The notes: generated by a model not told the origin, from the sequence alone. DNA of 55,774 nucleotides from Betaproteobacteria bacterium (GCA_009923315.1 RFTU01000007.1:1-55774), one strand, 5' to 3'. Shown: positions 19,004-28,531, numbered from the stretch's first letter. Numbers and translations are program-made.

Positions 19004-19822
19004 ATGGCCCAACTCATCACCGACACGCTTCGCCGCTGGATCGTGGAGCAGGCCCAAGCCGGTTGCACGCCTGAGTCGGTGCTGCAGGCCATGAAGGACA
19101 GCGGTTGGGATGAAGCCACGGCCATGGCAGCGATGGAAGAGTCCTTGCGCGCTGTCGTGCAGGCCCCGCGCCCAGTGCCCTTCGTGCGGGTGCAGGACGG
19201 ATCGACGGCCGATGGGGGTGACCGTCGAGTCAGCGTTCTGGCGCTGATGCATCGACCCACGGTGGTGGTCTTGGGTGGGCTTCTTTCCCATGAAGAGTGC
19301 GACGAGTTGGTGGCCAGCGCCGGGCCGCGCATGGGCCGGTCTGAGACGGTGCGGCCCGATGATGGTCAGGCCGAGATCCATGAGGCCCGTACGAGCAGCG
19401 GCATGTTCTTCGAGCGTGGCGAGTCGGATCTGATCCGCCGCATTGAACAGCGCATGGCCACACTGCTGCATTGGCCGGTGGAGCACGGCGAAGGCCTGCA
19501 GGTGCTCCACTACCGGCCCGGCGCCGAGTACAAGGCGCACCACGACTATTTCGATCCGGCTGCACCGGGAACAGCTGCCGTACTCCGTCGGGGTGGTCAG
19601 CGCGTGGGCACCTTGGTCGTCTACCTCAACACGCCTGATGTCGGGGGTGCCACCACCTTCCCGGACGTCGGCTTGGAAGTCGCGCCCATCAAGGGCAACG
19701 CCGTGTTCTTCAGCTACGACCGACCCCATCCGGTCACCCTGACACTGCACGCCGGCGCACCGGTGACGGGGGGCGAGAAATGGGTGGCCACGAAGTGGTT
19801 GCGCGAGGGCGTGTTCACATGA
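19004..19822 (+). CDS. 2-oxoglutarate/Fe(II)-dependent oxygenase, prolyl 4-hydroxylase-like
   Basis: This is a 272-residue non-haem iron dioxygenase of the P4H type; the hydroxylated substrate is unknown. Residues 1-50 form a helical, UBA-like N-terminal segment (PESVLQAMKDSGWDEATA). The double-stranded beta-helix follows with the iron ligands His179-x-Asp181 (KAHHDYFD) and His249 (LHAG) and the 2-oxoglutarate-binding Lys259 (GGEKWVATKW). TSSGMFF is also typical of P4H proteins. Its TGA overlaps the next start as ATGA at 19819, so translation is probably coupled to the CoA-transferase gene. Confidence 0.88.
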   Translation: MAQLITDTLRRWIVEQAQAGCTPESVLQAMKDSGWDEATAMAAMEESLRAVVQAPRPVPFVRVQDGSTADGGDRRVSVLALMHRPTVVVLGGLLSHEECDELVASAGPRMGRSETVRPDDGQAEIHEARTSSGMFFERGESDLIRRIEQRMATLLHWPVEHGEGLQVLHYRPGAEYKAHHDYFDPAAPGTAAVLRRGGQRVGTLVVYLNTPDVGGATTFPDVGLEVAPIKGNAVFFSYDRPHPVTLTLHAGAPVTGGEKWVATKWLREGVFT

Positions 19823-20841
19823 GCCTGCCGCTTTCGGGCGTCACGGTCCTCGATCTCACGCAATTGCTGCCCGGACCGCTGGCCACACGGCATCTCATGG
19901 AGTGGGGCGCGCGCGTGGTCAAGATCGAGCCGCCCGGGGACGGTGACGGTGCACGCCTCATGTACCTCAGTGAAGATGACCGCAGGCAACGCCGCCCCAG
20001 CGGCTTCTTTCGTGACCTCAACGAAGGCAAGCAGTTCCTGCGCTTGGACCTGCGCAGCGAAGAGGGCAAGGCTCAACTGCGAGACCGCGTGCGCACCGCC
20101 GATGTGTTGATCGAAGGATTTCGACCCGGCGTGATGCAGCGCCTGGGCCTGGGATGGGACTCGTTGCGAGCGGTGAACCCGCGTCTGGTGATGGCCGCCA
20201 TCACCGGCTATGGTCAGCAGGGTCCGTACGCGATGAAGGCCGGGCACGACATCAACTACATCGCCTTGTCCGGTGTGCTCGACCAGATTGGTCTGCCCGA
20301 GGGGCGTGAACCGGCCGTCCCGAATTTTCAGATCGCCGACCTGTTGGGTGGCACGCTGGCCGCCGTCTCCGGTCTGTTGGCTGCACTCGTCGGAGCCCAA
20401 CGCACCGGGCAGGGTCGATTTGTGGATGTCTCGATGACCCGCGAGGTGTGGCGACATGCCGTGATCGCCCGCGCCGAGGCGCAGAGCCTGGCCATGGTGC
20501 CCGCGCGGGGCACCAGCCTGCTCAACGGAGGTTCGGCCTGCTACGGCGTGTACCGGTGCGCCGATGGACGCCACCTCGCGGTGGGTGCGCTGGAGCCCAA
20601 GTTCTGGCAGGCCTGGTGTGAGGGCATCGGCCATCCTGAATGGACCGCTCGCCATTGGAGCCAGGGCGAGCAGCCCGGCTCACCGCAGGCCCTGCAAACC
20701 CGTCGCTTGATGGCTGAATGCGTGGCCCAGCGTCCGCTGGACCACTGGGTGGCTATCGCGGACCGGGCCGACTGTTGCGTGAGCCCGGTGCTGCGCCTGA
20801 ACGAGGTCCCCGACCACCCCTGGATGCAGGGCGGCGGTTAG
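19819..20841 (+). CDS. CaiB/BaiF family III CoA-transferase, C-terminus apparently shortened
   Basis: The N-terminal half is a clear family III CoA-transferase or racemase: [45 protein letters not shown]. Two things are odd. First, the place where the catalytic Asp is expected (VDVSM-x-D) reads VDVSMTRE, residues 202-209, with Arg208 instead. Second, the protein stops at residue 340 right after [10 protein letters not shown]; relatives usually carry a further few tens of residues. The last 89 bases overlap the 3' end of rhlE on the other strand. The substrate is unknown; it may be a non-catalytic subfamily member or damaged. Confidence 0.8.
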   Translation: MSLPLSGVTVLDLTQLLPGPLATRHLMEWGARVVKIEPPGDGDGARLMYLSEDDRRQRRPSGFFRDLNEGKQFLRLDLRSEEGKAQLRDRVRTADVLIEGFRPGVMQRLGLGWDSLRAVNPRLVMAAITGYGQQGPYAMKAGHDINYIALSGVLDQIGLPEGREPAVPNFQIADLLGGTLAAVSGLLAALVGAQRTGQGRFVDVSMTREVWRHAVIARAEAQSLAMVPARGTSLLNGGSACYGVYRCADGRHLAVGALEPKFWQAWCEGIGHPEWTARHWSQGEQPGSPQALQTRRLMAECVAQRPLDHWVAIADRADCCVSPVLRLNEVPDHPWMQGGG

Positions 20842-22069
20842 GTCCAGCACCGCCACCACCGCGGCGCGTACCGCCCACACCGATGGTCATGCGGCCCAGG
20901 ACAATGGGCTCGGCCTTTTCTTCGGCAGGCGGCTCAAAGCCCGGCACGCTGGCACGCGGAATGTCTCGCTTGATGAGGCGTTCGATGTCGCGAAGGAAAA
21001 GCTCCTCGTCTCGGCACACCAGGCTCAGCGCCTCGCCCTGTGCCCCTGCGCGGCCCGTACGGCCGATGCGGTGGACATAGTCCTCGGGAACATTGGGCAG
21101 TTCGAAGTTCACGACGTGCGGCAATTGGTCGATGTCGATCCCCCGCGCGGCAATGTCGGTGGCCACCAGCACGGGCAGCGTGCCGGCTTTGAACTCGCTG
21201 AGCGCCTTGGTGCGCGCACCCTGGCTCTTGTTGCCGTGGATCGCCATGGCTGGAATACCTTCCTTCGTGAGGTACTCGGCCAGGCGGTTGGCGCCGTGCT
21301 TCATGCGCGTGAAGACCAGCACCTGGTGCCAGTCGCCCTCGCGGATCAACTGGGCCAGGAGTTCCTTCTTGCGCTCGCGCCCGGTCATGATCACGCGTTG
21401 AGCAATCGTCTCGGCCGTGGCGTTGCGCCGCGCCACTTCGATCAGTGAGGGCTGGTTGAGCAGACGGTCGGCCAAGGCCTTGATGTCGTCGCTGAACGTG
21501 GCGGAAAACAGCAGGCTCTGCTTCTTGGCTGGCACGATGGCCAGCACCTTCTTGATGTCGTGGATGAAGCCCATGTCCAACATCCGGTCGGCTTCGTCCA
21601 GCACGAAGACCTGCACATGGGAGAGGTCCAGCGTGCCCTGCTGGTGGTGGTCGAGCAGGCGCCCGGGTGTGGCCACCAGGATGTCCACCCCCTTGCGCAG
21701 GCGGTCGATCTGAGGTTGCATGCCCACGCCGCCGAACATCACCATGGAGGTCAGGGGCAGGTACTTGCCGTAGGTGCGCACGCTTTCCTCCACTTGCGCC
21801 GCCAGTTCGCGGGTCGGCGTGAGGATCAGCGCGCGGATGGCCACGCGGCCACGGGCATCCCGCGCGGGCTTGTCTGCGGCCAGTCGATGCAGCAGGGGCA
21901 GGGTGAAGCCAGCGGTCTTGCCGGTGCCGGTCTGGGCGCCGGCCATGAGGTCGCCCCCCTTGAGCACGGCCGGGATGGCTTGCGCCTGGATGGGGGTAGG
22001 GTTCTCGTAACCCTCTTCGCGCACGGCGCGCAGGATGGGCTCGGCCAAGCCGAGTTCAGTGAAGTTCAT
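20753..22069 (-). CDS. rhlE: DEAD-box ATP-dependent RNA helicase, RhlE type
   Basis: RhlE remodels structured RNA in ribosome maturation and mRNA decay. All DEAD-box motifs are present: the Q motif [56 protein letters not shown] and [10 protein letters not shown]. The 438-residue protein ends in a basic Gly/Arg-rich tail typical of the RhlE group. ATG 22069 begins MNFTELGL. The last 30 codons overlap the convergent CoA-transferase gene. A 194-base gap upstream holds a -10-like site and a strong hairpin. Confidence 0.93.
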   Translation of the reverse strand: MNFTELGLAEPILRAVREEGYENPTPIQAQAIPAVLKGGDLMAGAQTGTGKTAGFTLPLLHRLAADKPARDARGRVAIRALILTPTRELAAQVEESVRTYGKYLPLTSMVMFGGVGMQPQIDRLRKGVDILVATPGRLLDHHQQGTLDLSHVQVFVLDEADRMLDMGFIHDIKKVLAIVPAKKQSLLFSATFSDDIKALADRLLNQPSLIEVARRNATAETIAQRVIMTGRERKKELLAQLIREGDWHQVLVFTRMKHGANRLAEYLTKEGIPAMAIHGNKSQGARTKALSEFKAGTLPVLVATDIAARGIDIDQLPHVVNFELPNVPEDYVHRIGRTGRAGAQGEALSLVCRDEELFLRDIERLIKRDIPRASVPGFEPPAEEKAEPIVLGRMTIGVGGTRRGGGGAGPNRRPASRGGRGPRSGAAPGSRNSRPGPR

Positions 22070-22212
22070 GGGTGTTGTGGGCCCCTGTGAGGGCCTTGAT
22101 TCCCGCCAACCGCCGCTCCGGGAGGAGGGCACCAGTCGTGGCTGGGAACAGAGTGATGTGGGGCCGCGTTGGGCCGCCCTTGCGAGGACTGGAGCGCCGC
22201 GCAGACATGGCC

Positions 22213-22218
22213 AGTATA
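22213..22218 (-). promoter_or_regulatory. Candidate -10 (TATACT) for rhlE
   Basis: TATACT on the minus strand is five of six to consensus and lies about 144 bases upstream of the rhlE ATG. The mRNA would have a leader of roughly 135 bases. I see no clear -35; the expected position falls in the hairpin at 22226-22247. Confidence 0.4.
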
Positions 22219-22225
22219 GCCGATG

Positions 22226-22247
22226 CCCCACCCTGGCGAGGGTGGGG
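22226..22247 (-). terminator. Strong stem-loop after the AspA-like gene
   Basis: A perfect 9-bp stem of CCCCACCCT and AGGGTGGGG closes a four-base loop, 16 bases past the stop of the upstream AspA-like gene. There is no T run, so it may be an RNA-stabilising 3' end or a weak terminator rather than a classical one. Confidence 0.5.
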
Positions 22248-22263
22248 GCTCGCGCTGGATGGT

Positions 22264-23241
22264 TCAGACCCTGCGTGCCAAACGAACCATCGTCGCTCCC
22301 GGTGTGGCATGAGCCAGAGAGGGCATGACCAGCACACAACCGTCATAGGGCGTGACCACGGCTTGTGCGCCGTCGTGTCCGATGACCGTCCCGCCGTGTT
22401 CGATCACCTGGCCGGTGCGGTAATCCTGGTGGAATTGGGGGGCTTGACCCGGTTGCACCGTGATCGCATGCGTGACCAGCAGCTGCTGGGGCGCCGAGGG
22501 CGCATCGGGCGACCGCCACCGTGCAGGCAGATCGGTGTGGTCCAGGCAGCCACTGGCATGCAGAAAGCGGTGCAGCATGTCCAGCGCCACGGTTCGTGAC
22601 GACAGGTCCCCGTGCCAACCGCACTCGACCAAGAGTGCGACCGCCTGCTCATCCCGCGCATGGCCGAAACGGCCATGGTCCCGCATCCGTGTGCCGGCGG
22701 CATGGCCGGCATCGGCCACCAGGATGCCCGGGGCACCCCAGGAGGCTGCGTGCGCAGCATGGTGCGCCATGAGGCCGGTCAGCCCCAGGGGTGGGCCCTG
22801 GGCGTGCATGGAATGCAGGTCCAAAAGCCAATCGGCGCGTTCGACGACGGGTTGCAGTTCCAGCACGCGTTGCTGTTCGCGGTTCAGTTCGGTGGCGTGG
22901 CGCCGCCAGGGCATGGCGCCCCACAGCCGATTGAAGTCCTGGTCCACGAAGCGCGACCGGTCGGTGTCCAGGGGATCGAATCGGTCGAAGGCGGCCAGGT
23001 TGCAAAAGGCCAGCGTCAGGGCCCCTCGGCGAGGCCGGATGCCGGCCTCCAGCGCTTCGAGGAGTGCCCATGCCCCACACAACTCGTTGCCGTGCACCAA
23101 GGCCGTGACGAGCACATCCCGACCGGGCTCGGACGCCTCAAACCGCCAAACGCCTTCGATGCCGGTGTTGCCGGCACGCCAGTGATTCAGTGCAGGCGCC
23201 TGCAGTTCAAAGCGCGGTGAGTGGGTGTGGGGCGCGTTCAT
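22264..23241 (-). CDS. Succinylglutamate desuccinylase/aspartoacylase (AspA) family zinc hydrolase
   Basis: This 325-residue zinc amidohydrolase of the M14-like AstE/AspA clan would release an acyl group from an N-acyl amino acid. Zinc-site motifs are ALVHGNELC (HxxE), LLDLHSMH (third ligand) and a likely catalytic Glu in [10 protein letters not shown]-terminal beta domain runs from about residue 250. ATG 23241 begins after a short gap from the Bug receptor gene (stop 23255), so receptor and hydrolase are probably co-transcribed. Astacin-like aspartoacylases and arginine-pathway AstE look alike at this level; the exact substrate is open. Confidence 0.82.
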   Translation of the reverse strand: MNAPHTHSPRFELQAPALNHWRAGNTGIEGVWRFEASEPGRDVLVTALVHGNELCGAWALLEALEAGIRPRRGALTLAFCNLAAFDRFDPLDTDRSRFVDQDFNRLWGAMPWRRHATELNREQQRVLELQPVVERADWLLDLHSMHAQGPPLGLTGLMAHHAAHAASWGAPGILVADAGHAAGTRMRDHGRFGHARDEQAVALLVECGWHGDLSSRTVALDMLHRFLHASGCLDHTDLPARWRSPDAPSAPQQLLVTHAITVQPGQAPQFHQDYRTGQVIEHGGTVIGHDGAQAVVTPYDGCVLVMPSLAHATPGATMVRLARRV

Positions 23242-23254
23242 GCTGTGGTCGGCC

Positions 23255-24313
23255 TCATTCTTCGATCTTGGCGAACTCCACGATGCGCCGGTACTTCTCG
23301 ATCTCCGTTGCATGGAACGAAGAAAAGTTCACGCCGGCCGGTGCCATCGTCGCACCGGATTCTTCCAACCGCTTGCGCACATCGGAGACCTGCAGCGCAT
23401 CGCCCAGCGCCTTTTGAAGCCGCTGCACCACCGGGGCGGGCAGGCCAGCCGGGCCAAACAGGCCGAACCAACTGCTGATGTCCACGGCCTTGAGGGCGGG
23501 GTGCTCGGCCAGGGCGGGAATCTCGGGTGTCAGCCCAGCGCGGCGCGCCTGCGTGGTGCCGATCGGGATCATCTTGCCGCTGCGGATATGCGGCAGGGCG
23601 CTGGACAACACGAACACGCCGAAGTCCAGCTGCCCACTGAGCAGGTCGGTGGTCAACGGCGCGACGCCGCGATAGGGAATGTGGACCATGAACAGGCCCG
23701 CCGATTCCTTGGTCATCTCACCGGCCAGATGCAAAGCCGTTCCAACGCCGGAAGACCCATAGCTGTAGCGGCCAGGGTTGCGCTTGACCTTCTGGATGAA
23801 CTCGGCCGTGCTGCGAGGCGCGTCCTTGTTGCCCGCCGAGGCCACCAGCACCATCGGCTGCGAGGCAATCAGCCCGATGCCGCTGAGGTCGCGCAGTGGG
23901 TTCAGGCGCAACTTGCGGTTGACCAGCGGGGCTATGGCCGTCTCGTTGTTCGCGCCCAGCAGCAGGGTGTAGCCATCGGGTGAGGCTTGTACCACCTTCT
24001 GCGCACCCAGCACGCCGCCGGCGCCGCCGATGTTCTCGATCACCACCTGCACGCCCAGTTGCTTGGCCAATTCAGCGCCCACCACTCGTGCGGTGAGATC
24101 CGTGCTGCCGCCGGGCGGGTAGCCCACGACCAGGTTGATCGGTCGGTTGGGGTACTCCACCGTCTGAGCGCTGGCCACACCCGGCAGCACGAGCCCACCG
24201 GCCAGGGCGGCCATCAGGCGCCGCCGCCGGGCGTGGACGGGCAGGGAAGACGAGGAAGCGGGAAGGTTTTCCGGCAGGTCACGAACAGTTTCAAGGGGTT
24301 GGGATGTGGCCAT
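23255..24313 (-). CDS. Bug family periplasmic solute receptor (TctC-like)
   Basis: Bug proteins are periplasmic receptors of tripartite tricarboxylate transporters, very numerous in Burkholderiales. The 352-residue precursor has a long polar N-region, an Arg-rich stretch (ARRRRLMAAL) and a hydrophobic core ending in GVASA, so it is exported, perhaps by Tat. The mature part starts YPNRPINLVVGYPPGGSTD and shows the family motif GSSGVGTALHLAGE. No TctA or TctB membrane gene is nearby, so it is an orphan receptor. It pairs with the downstream AspA-like hydrolase, suggesting an acyl-amino acid or carboxylate ligand (inference). Confidence 0.88.
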   Translation of the reverse strand: MATSQPLETVRDLPENLPASSSSLPVHARRRRLMAALAGGLVLPGVASAQTVEYPNRPINLVVGYPPGGSTDLTARVVGAELAKQLGVQVVIENIGGAGGVLGAQKVVQASPDGYTLLLGANNETAIAPLVNRKLRLNPLRDLSGIGLIASQPMVLVASAGNKDAPRSTAEFIQKVKRNPGRYSYGSSGVGTALHLAGEMTKESAGLFMVHIPYRGVAPLTTDLLSGQLDFGVFVLSSALPHIRSGKMIPIGTTQARRAGLTPEIPALAEHPALKAVDISSWFGLFGPAGLPAPVVQRLQKALGDALQVSDVRKRLEESGATMAPAGVNFSSFHATEIEKYRRIVEFAKIEE

Positions 24314-24338
24314 GGGCGTGTGGATGAAGTGGCTCGGG

Positions 24339-24344
24339 GATAAT
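24339..24344 (+). promoter_or_regulatory. Candidate -10 (GATAAT) for ettA
   Basis: GATAAT, five of six to consensus, lies 48 bases before the ettA ATG. It sits in the gap between the diverging Bug receptor and ettA genes. No clear -35 is visible. Confidence 0.38.
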
Positions 24345-24392
24345 CGCGGATTGTGCCGCTGAGCACCCCCTGTCCACGATTGTCCCCAAGCC

Positions 24393-26057
24393 ATGGCCCA
24401 GTACGTCTTCACGATGAACCGCGTCACCAAAACGGTGCCGCCCAAGCGACAGATCCTCAAGGAAGTGTCCCTGTCCTTCTTCCCCGGCGCCAAGATCGGC
24501 GTGCTGGGCTTGAACGGCGCGGGCAAGTCCACCCTGCTCAAGATCATGGCCGGCATCGACAGGGAGATCGAAGGCGAGGCCGTGCCCATGCCCGGCATCA
24601 AGATCGGCTACCTGCCGCAGGAACCCTTGGTCAACCCCGACCAGACCGTACGCGAGGCGGTGGAGGAGGGCATCGGTGGCGTGTTGGCTGCCAAGAAGCG
24701 GCTGGATGAGGTGTACGCCGCCTATGCCGAGCCCGATGCCGACTTCGACCAACTGGCCTCCGAGCAGGCCGAACTCGAAGCCATCATCGCGGCAGCCGGC
24801 AGCGAGAACACGGATTTGCAACTGGAACTGGCTGCCGATGCGCTGCGTCTGCCGCCCTGGGAGGCCGCCATCGGCAACCTGTCTGGCGGTGAGAAGCGTC
24901 GCGTGGCCCTGTGCCGCTTGTTGCTGTCCAAGCCCGACATGCTGCTGCTGGACGAACCCACCAACCACCTGGACGCCGAAAGCGTGGAGTGGCTCGAGCA
25001 ATTCCTGCAGCGTTTCCCCGGGACCGTGGTGGCCATCACCCACGACCGCTATTTCCTGGACAACGCGGCTGAGTGGATCCTCGAACTCGACCGAGGCCAC
25101 GGCATCCCCTGGAAGGGCAACTACTCTGATTGGCTCGATCAGAAGGAACAGCGTCTGGAGCAGGAGCAAAAGAGCGAAGACGCGCGCCGCAAGGCGATGA
25201 AGCAGGAACTGGAGTGGGTGCGCAAGAACGCCAAGGGTCGCCAGGCCAAGAGCAAGGCGCGTCTGGCCCGGTTCGAGGAGCTCAGCGACTACGAATACCA
25301 AAAGCGCAACGAAACCAACGAGATCTTCATCCCGGTGGCCGAGCGCCTGGGCAATGAGGTCATCGAGTTCAAGAACGTCTCCAAGAGCTTTGGCGACCGC
25401 CTGCTCATCGACAACCTCAGCTTCAAGGTGCCCGCCGGCGCCATCGTGGGCATCATCGGTCCCAACGGTGCGGGCAAGTCCACGCTGTTTCGCATGATCC
25501 AAGGCGTGGAGCAACCCGACAGCGGCGAGATCGTCATCGGCAAGACGGCGCAACTGGCCTTCGTGGACCAGTCACGTCAGAGTTTGGACAATGGCAAGAC
25601 CGTGTGGGAAGACATCTCCGGCGGGCTGGACAACTTGACCATTGGCAAGTTCGTGATGCCCTCGCGTGCGTACCTGGGCCGCTTCAACTTCAAGGGCAAC
25701 GACCAGCAGAAGATGGTGGGGCAGCTCTCCGGAGGTGAACGCGGCCGTCTGCACCTGGCCAAGACCCTGGCCCGCGGCGGTAACGTGCTGATGTTGGATG
25801 AACCCTCCAACGACCTGGACGTGGAAACCTTGCGCGCGCTGGAAGAGGCCCTGCTGGAGTTCGCCGGCAGCGCCATGATCATCAGCCACGACCGCTGGTT
25901 CCTCGACCGCATCTGCACCCACATCCTGGCCTGCGAGGGCGACTCGCAGTGGACCTTCTTCGACGGCAACTACCAGGAATACGAGGCCGACAAGAAGAAG
26001 CGTCTGGGCGAGGAAGGCGCGCGTCCCAAGCGTGTGCGCTTCAAGCCGATCAAGTAG
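24393..26057 (+). CDS. ettA: Energy-dependent translational throttle protein EttA (ABC-F)
   Basis: EttA is a soluble ABC-F ATPase that binds the ribosomal E site and gates the first elongation step by ADP/ATP ratio. The 554-residue protein has two ABC modules: Walker A GLNGAGKST and GPNGAGKST, signatures LSGGEKRRV and LSGGERGRL, Walker B LLLDEPTNHLD and MLDEPSNDLD. The charged linker between them (residues about 245-310) carries the P-site tRNA interaction motif region. It ends KRVRFKPIK. It converges on an AspA-like gene with six bases between stops. Confidence 0.95.
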   Translation: MAQYVFTMNRVTKTVPPKRQILKEVSLSFFPGAKIGVLGLNGAGKSTLLKIMAGIDREIEGEAVPMPGIKIGYLPQEPLVNPDQTVREAVEEGIGGVLAAKKRLDEVYAAYAEPDADFDQLASEQAELEAIIAAAGSENTDLQLELAADALRLPPWEAAIGNLSGGEKRRVALCRLLLSKPDMLLLDEPTNHLDAESVEWLEQFLQRFPGTVVAITHDRYFLDNAAEWILELDRGHGIPWKGNYSDWLDQKEQRLEQEQKSEDARRKAMKQELEWVRKNAKGRQAKSKARLARFEELSDYEYQKRNETNEIFIPVAERLGNEVIEFKNVSKSFGDRLLIDNLSFKVPAGAIVGIIGPNGAGKSTLFRMIQGVEQPDSGEIVIGKTAQLAFVDQSRQSLDNGKTVWEDISGGLDNLTIGKFVMPSRAYLGRFNFKGNDQQKMVGQLSGGERGRLHLAKTLARGGNVLMLDEPSNDLDVETLRALEEALLEFAGSAMIISHDRWFLDRICTHILACEGDSQWTFFDGNYQEYEADKKKRLGEEGARPKRVRFKPIK

Positions 26058-26063
26058 TCGGCG

Positions 26064-27188
26064 TCACGGGGACAAGAGCTTGCCGCTGCGAAAGGCCTTC
26101 GCGCCGGCGACCTTGCCAATGCGCTCGCCCCGCAAGGCCCAGCGGGTCTTGCTGTGCGCGAAGAAGACCCCATCGACCTTCGTGCACACGGGCGTGGATT
26201 CGGCAGTGAGCGGGTCGATCACCTCGGCCACGGTCTGGCCGGCCCGCACCTCGTCGCCCAATGCACAGGCGAACACCACGATCCCTCCGCAAGGAGAGGT
26301 CAGCGGATCCACTCCTTCCAGGGGCAGCACGTCGCATCGACTGGCTGCTGCAGCTTTCGCGCTGCTGCCGGGCTCCAGGTGCCCGCGCTGCTCAAGAAAG
26401 GCCAGCAAGCCCTGTGCATCGCCTTCGGCCAGGTCGTGGGTGACATCGGCCTCACCGCGCAACTCCACCGTGGTGGAAAAGCAGCCCAGCTCGATGGGGT
26501 GCTGGGCGGCGAAGGCCTCCTGCAGTTCCCACCAATGGCGAGACACCGATTCATCAAAGGGGTCATCGCCCGATTCCTTGGCCAACAGCACCACGCGCGC
26601 GCCCAGGCACTGGCCCAGCGCCGCGCCGGTTTCAGCCCAGGGCGTGGGGGCATACAGGTGCATCAAGGCCTGGCTGTCGCAGTGCAGATCCAAGACCGTG
26701 TCGGCATCGACCGCCAGCCATTGAAGTGAGCGCTTGAGGGCCTCCGCTGGGCTGGTCGGTGTCCAGGCCATCAACAGGTCGGCACAGGCTTGGCGGATGA
26801 TCGCGGTGTTGGCTGCCGCATCTGATCCGAGTCGGCCAGTCAGTGTCCTGAGCAACTCGGGCGTCAAGTGTCGATAGCCGCGGTTGTAGTTCACGCCGGT
26901 ATTCAAGTCGAAGCGGCCGATGGCAGCGCCCAGCAGCCCTTGGGCCGCACCCAGCACATTGGCCGCCGGCACCAGGACGATCTCGCCCCGAATACGGCCC
27001 TGGCGTTCCAGACGCGTCAATTCGCGGCGCAGGTGCACCCCCACCAGCAGACCCGGGACTTCATCGGCGTGCAACGCGCACTGAATGACGGCCTTGGGTC
27101 CCGATCCGGCGGTGCCGAAGTGCAGGCTCAACCAATGGGCCTGCGTCCCGGGCGCTGCGCTGGGCAGATCGTGCCGCTGCTCGATCAT
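26064..27188 (-). CDS. Second AspA/AstE-type zinc hydrolase, M14-like
   Basis: The 374-residue product has the HxxE zinc motif (His40-Ala-Asp-Glu43, then VPG), a third-ligand motif DLHCDSQALMH, and a C-terminal biotinyl-lipoyl-like domain (GGIVVFACALGDEVRAGQTVAEVIDP). This layout fits the succinylglutamate desuccinylase/aspartoacylase family proteins that act on small peptides or acyl amino acids. Its ATG shares one base with the stop of the cyanophycinase gene (TGATG at 27186-27190), a strong sign of coupling. Co-expression with a cyanophycinase-like enzyme suggests work on the released dipeptides, but that is inference. Confidence 0.82.
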   Translation of the reverse strand: MIEQRHDLPSAAPGTQAHWLSLHFGTAGSGPKAVIQCALHADEVPGLLVGVHLRRELTRLERQGRIRGEIVLVPAANVLGAAQGLLGAAIGRFDLNTGVNYNRGYRHLTPELLRTLTGRLGSDAAANTAIIRQACADLLMAWTPTSPAEALKRSLQWLAVDADTVLDLHCDSQALMHLYAPTPWAETGAALGQCLGARVVLLAKESGDDPFDESVSRHWWELQEAFAAQHPIELGCFSTTVELRGEADVTHDLAEGDAQGLLAFLEQRGHLEPGSSAKAAAASRCDVLPLEGVDPLTSPCGGIVVFACALGDEVRAGQTVAEVIDPLTAESTPVCTKVDGVFFAHSKTRWALRGERIGKVAGAKAFRSGKLLSP

Positions 27189-28531
27189 CAGGCCGGCTCC
27201 GCCCAGTCCTGCAGGAAGGGCTGCGGCACCCGCACCGGCCGTATGTCCAGACGCACGCGCTCGATGGTGTAGGGGTCGCCCCCCGTACCTGAAGGCGCCC
27301 ACGCGCGCGTGAATTCGTCTCGCGTCAGGACGAACTCGAAGCCGAGGTTGCGCCGCGCATCGCCCGGTCGCGGCAAGGGCGTGTAGGCCAGACCCCGCAC
27401 CTGCTGCTTGGGTCCGTCGACCAGTTGAATCATGGCGTCGACGATCGCGTAGTCACCCAGGATGTCCATGAAGTAGCGATCGAATTCAAAGGTCGGGTCG
27501 AAGTTGGGCGCCCGAAACGCGACGGGCGCGGTCAGTTTGGCCTCTGAGGGCTGCAGCCGCCCGGTTTCCAGGTTGAACCGGTCGCCCGGCTCGAGCAGTG
27601 AAATGCGGGCTCCCTGGAGGCTCAGGGCCCCGTTTTCCAGGCGCTGCTGTGCGGCATGGAGTTCCACCAACAGGGCACCTCGGCCCGACAGAACCTCGAT
27701 CTCGCCGTCGTGGACCAAAGCAGCCGAGTCCTCATCCACGCCCAGGCCCAGCTTGTCTCCGGTGCCCAGCATCAGGGGGATCATGCGGCCCACGCGTCCA
27801 CGCTTGAGAAAGTGCTGATCGATGCACAAGCCGGCCGGCACGAATCCCAGGCCTTGCTCATACTCGACCCCGCGGCGCAGGATGCCTTTGAGCACCGAGG
27901 TCACGAAGGGGGCATCGCGGAACATGGTCTGGCTCATGATGGCCGCACCCGCCGAGGTGCCGGCGATCAGCCCCCCACGCGCATGCAGCGCCTGCACGGC
28001 CTGCAGCAGTGGGCTGTCCTGCCCACCCGGGCGCAGCGTGTCCACGATGCGGGCTTGCGCGCCACCGGTGAAGAACACCGCTTGTGAAGCCAGCACCATC
28101 TGCACCCACTGGGGGTCGCGTACCGCAGCGGCGAGGTCCTGGTCCTTCAAGGCCGGCGCCACCGCCACCCAGTCGGTGCGGGCACCGGCGCGTTGCAAAG
28201 CCTGCTGCGCCAGATTGGCCGCCCGCTCGGGTCGGCCTGCGGCCATGCTCATCACAGCAAAGCGCGAACCAGGCCCCCCCGCCAATTCCACCAGGCGCTT
28301 CCACACCACCGGGTTGTCAAAGCGCACGCTGCCGCCCAGTGGGACCACAGGCCCCAGTCGCGTGGTGGCCTTATCGGTGGCGGCACTGCGGGGGGCCCTG
28401 GGGCTGGGCACGCCGGCACCGAGCGTTGCACGTGCGGGCTCTGCCGTTGCGGATGCGCTGGGGCTGGCGACGGCGCCGGCCAGCCCTACCAAGGCCGCCA
28501 TGGACTGCCGGCGGCTGAGGGCGTCACTCAT
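27188..28531 (-). CDS. Exported cyanophycinase-like S51 serine peptidase
   Basis: Cyanophycinases cut the arginine-aspartate polymer cyanophycin into beta-Asp-Arg dipeptides. The 447-residue protein has an N-terminal Tat-like signal (SRRQSMAALVGLAG, cleavage near SASATA), the S51 nucleophile motif GTSAGAAIMS (Ser193), FFTGGAQ, and IDQHFLKRGR as in cyanophycinases. The export signal resembles the extracellular CphE type more than the cytoplasmic CphB. Beyond residue 290 it has a long extra C-terminal domain not found in the short enzymes. It starts inside the upstream small gene (overlap of eight bases) and is coupled to the AspA-like gene. No cyanophycin synthetase is present in the window. 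Confidence 0.83.
   Translation of the reverse strand: MSDALSRRQSMAALVGLAGAVASPSASATAEPARATLGAGVPSPRAPRSAATDKATTRLGPVVPLGGSVRFDNPVVWKRLVELAGGPGSRFAVMSMAAGRPERAANLAQQALQRAGARTDWVAVAPALKDQDLAAAVRDPQWVQMVLASQAVFFTGGAQARIVDTLRPGGQDSPLLQAVQALHARGGLIAGTSAGAAIMSQTMFRDAPFVTSVLKGILRRGVEYEQGLGFVPAGLCIDQHFLKRGRVGRMIPLMLGTGDKLGLGVDEDSAALVHDGEIEVLSGRGALLVELHAAQQRLENGALSLQGARISLLEPGDRFNLETGRLQPSEAKLTAPVAFRAPNFDPTFEFDRYFMDILGDYAIVDAMIQLVDGPKQQVRGLAYTPLPRPGDARRNLGFEFVLTRDEFTRAWAPSGTGGDPYTIERVRLDIRPVRVPQPFLQDWAEPA

Noticed and set aside
22070-22339. 90-residue N-terminal extension of RhlE
   Set aside because: The residues lack any DEAD-box feature, run through a perfect hairpin and a -10-like site, and would overlap the upstream gene.
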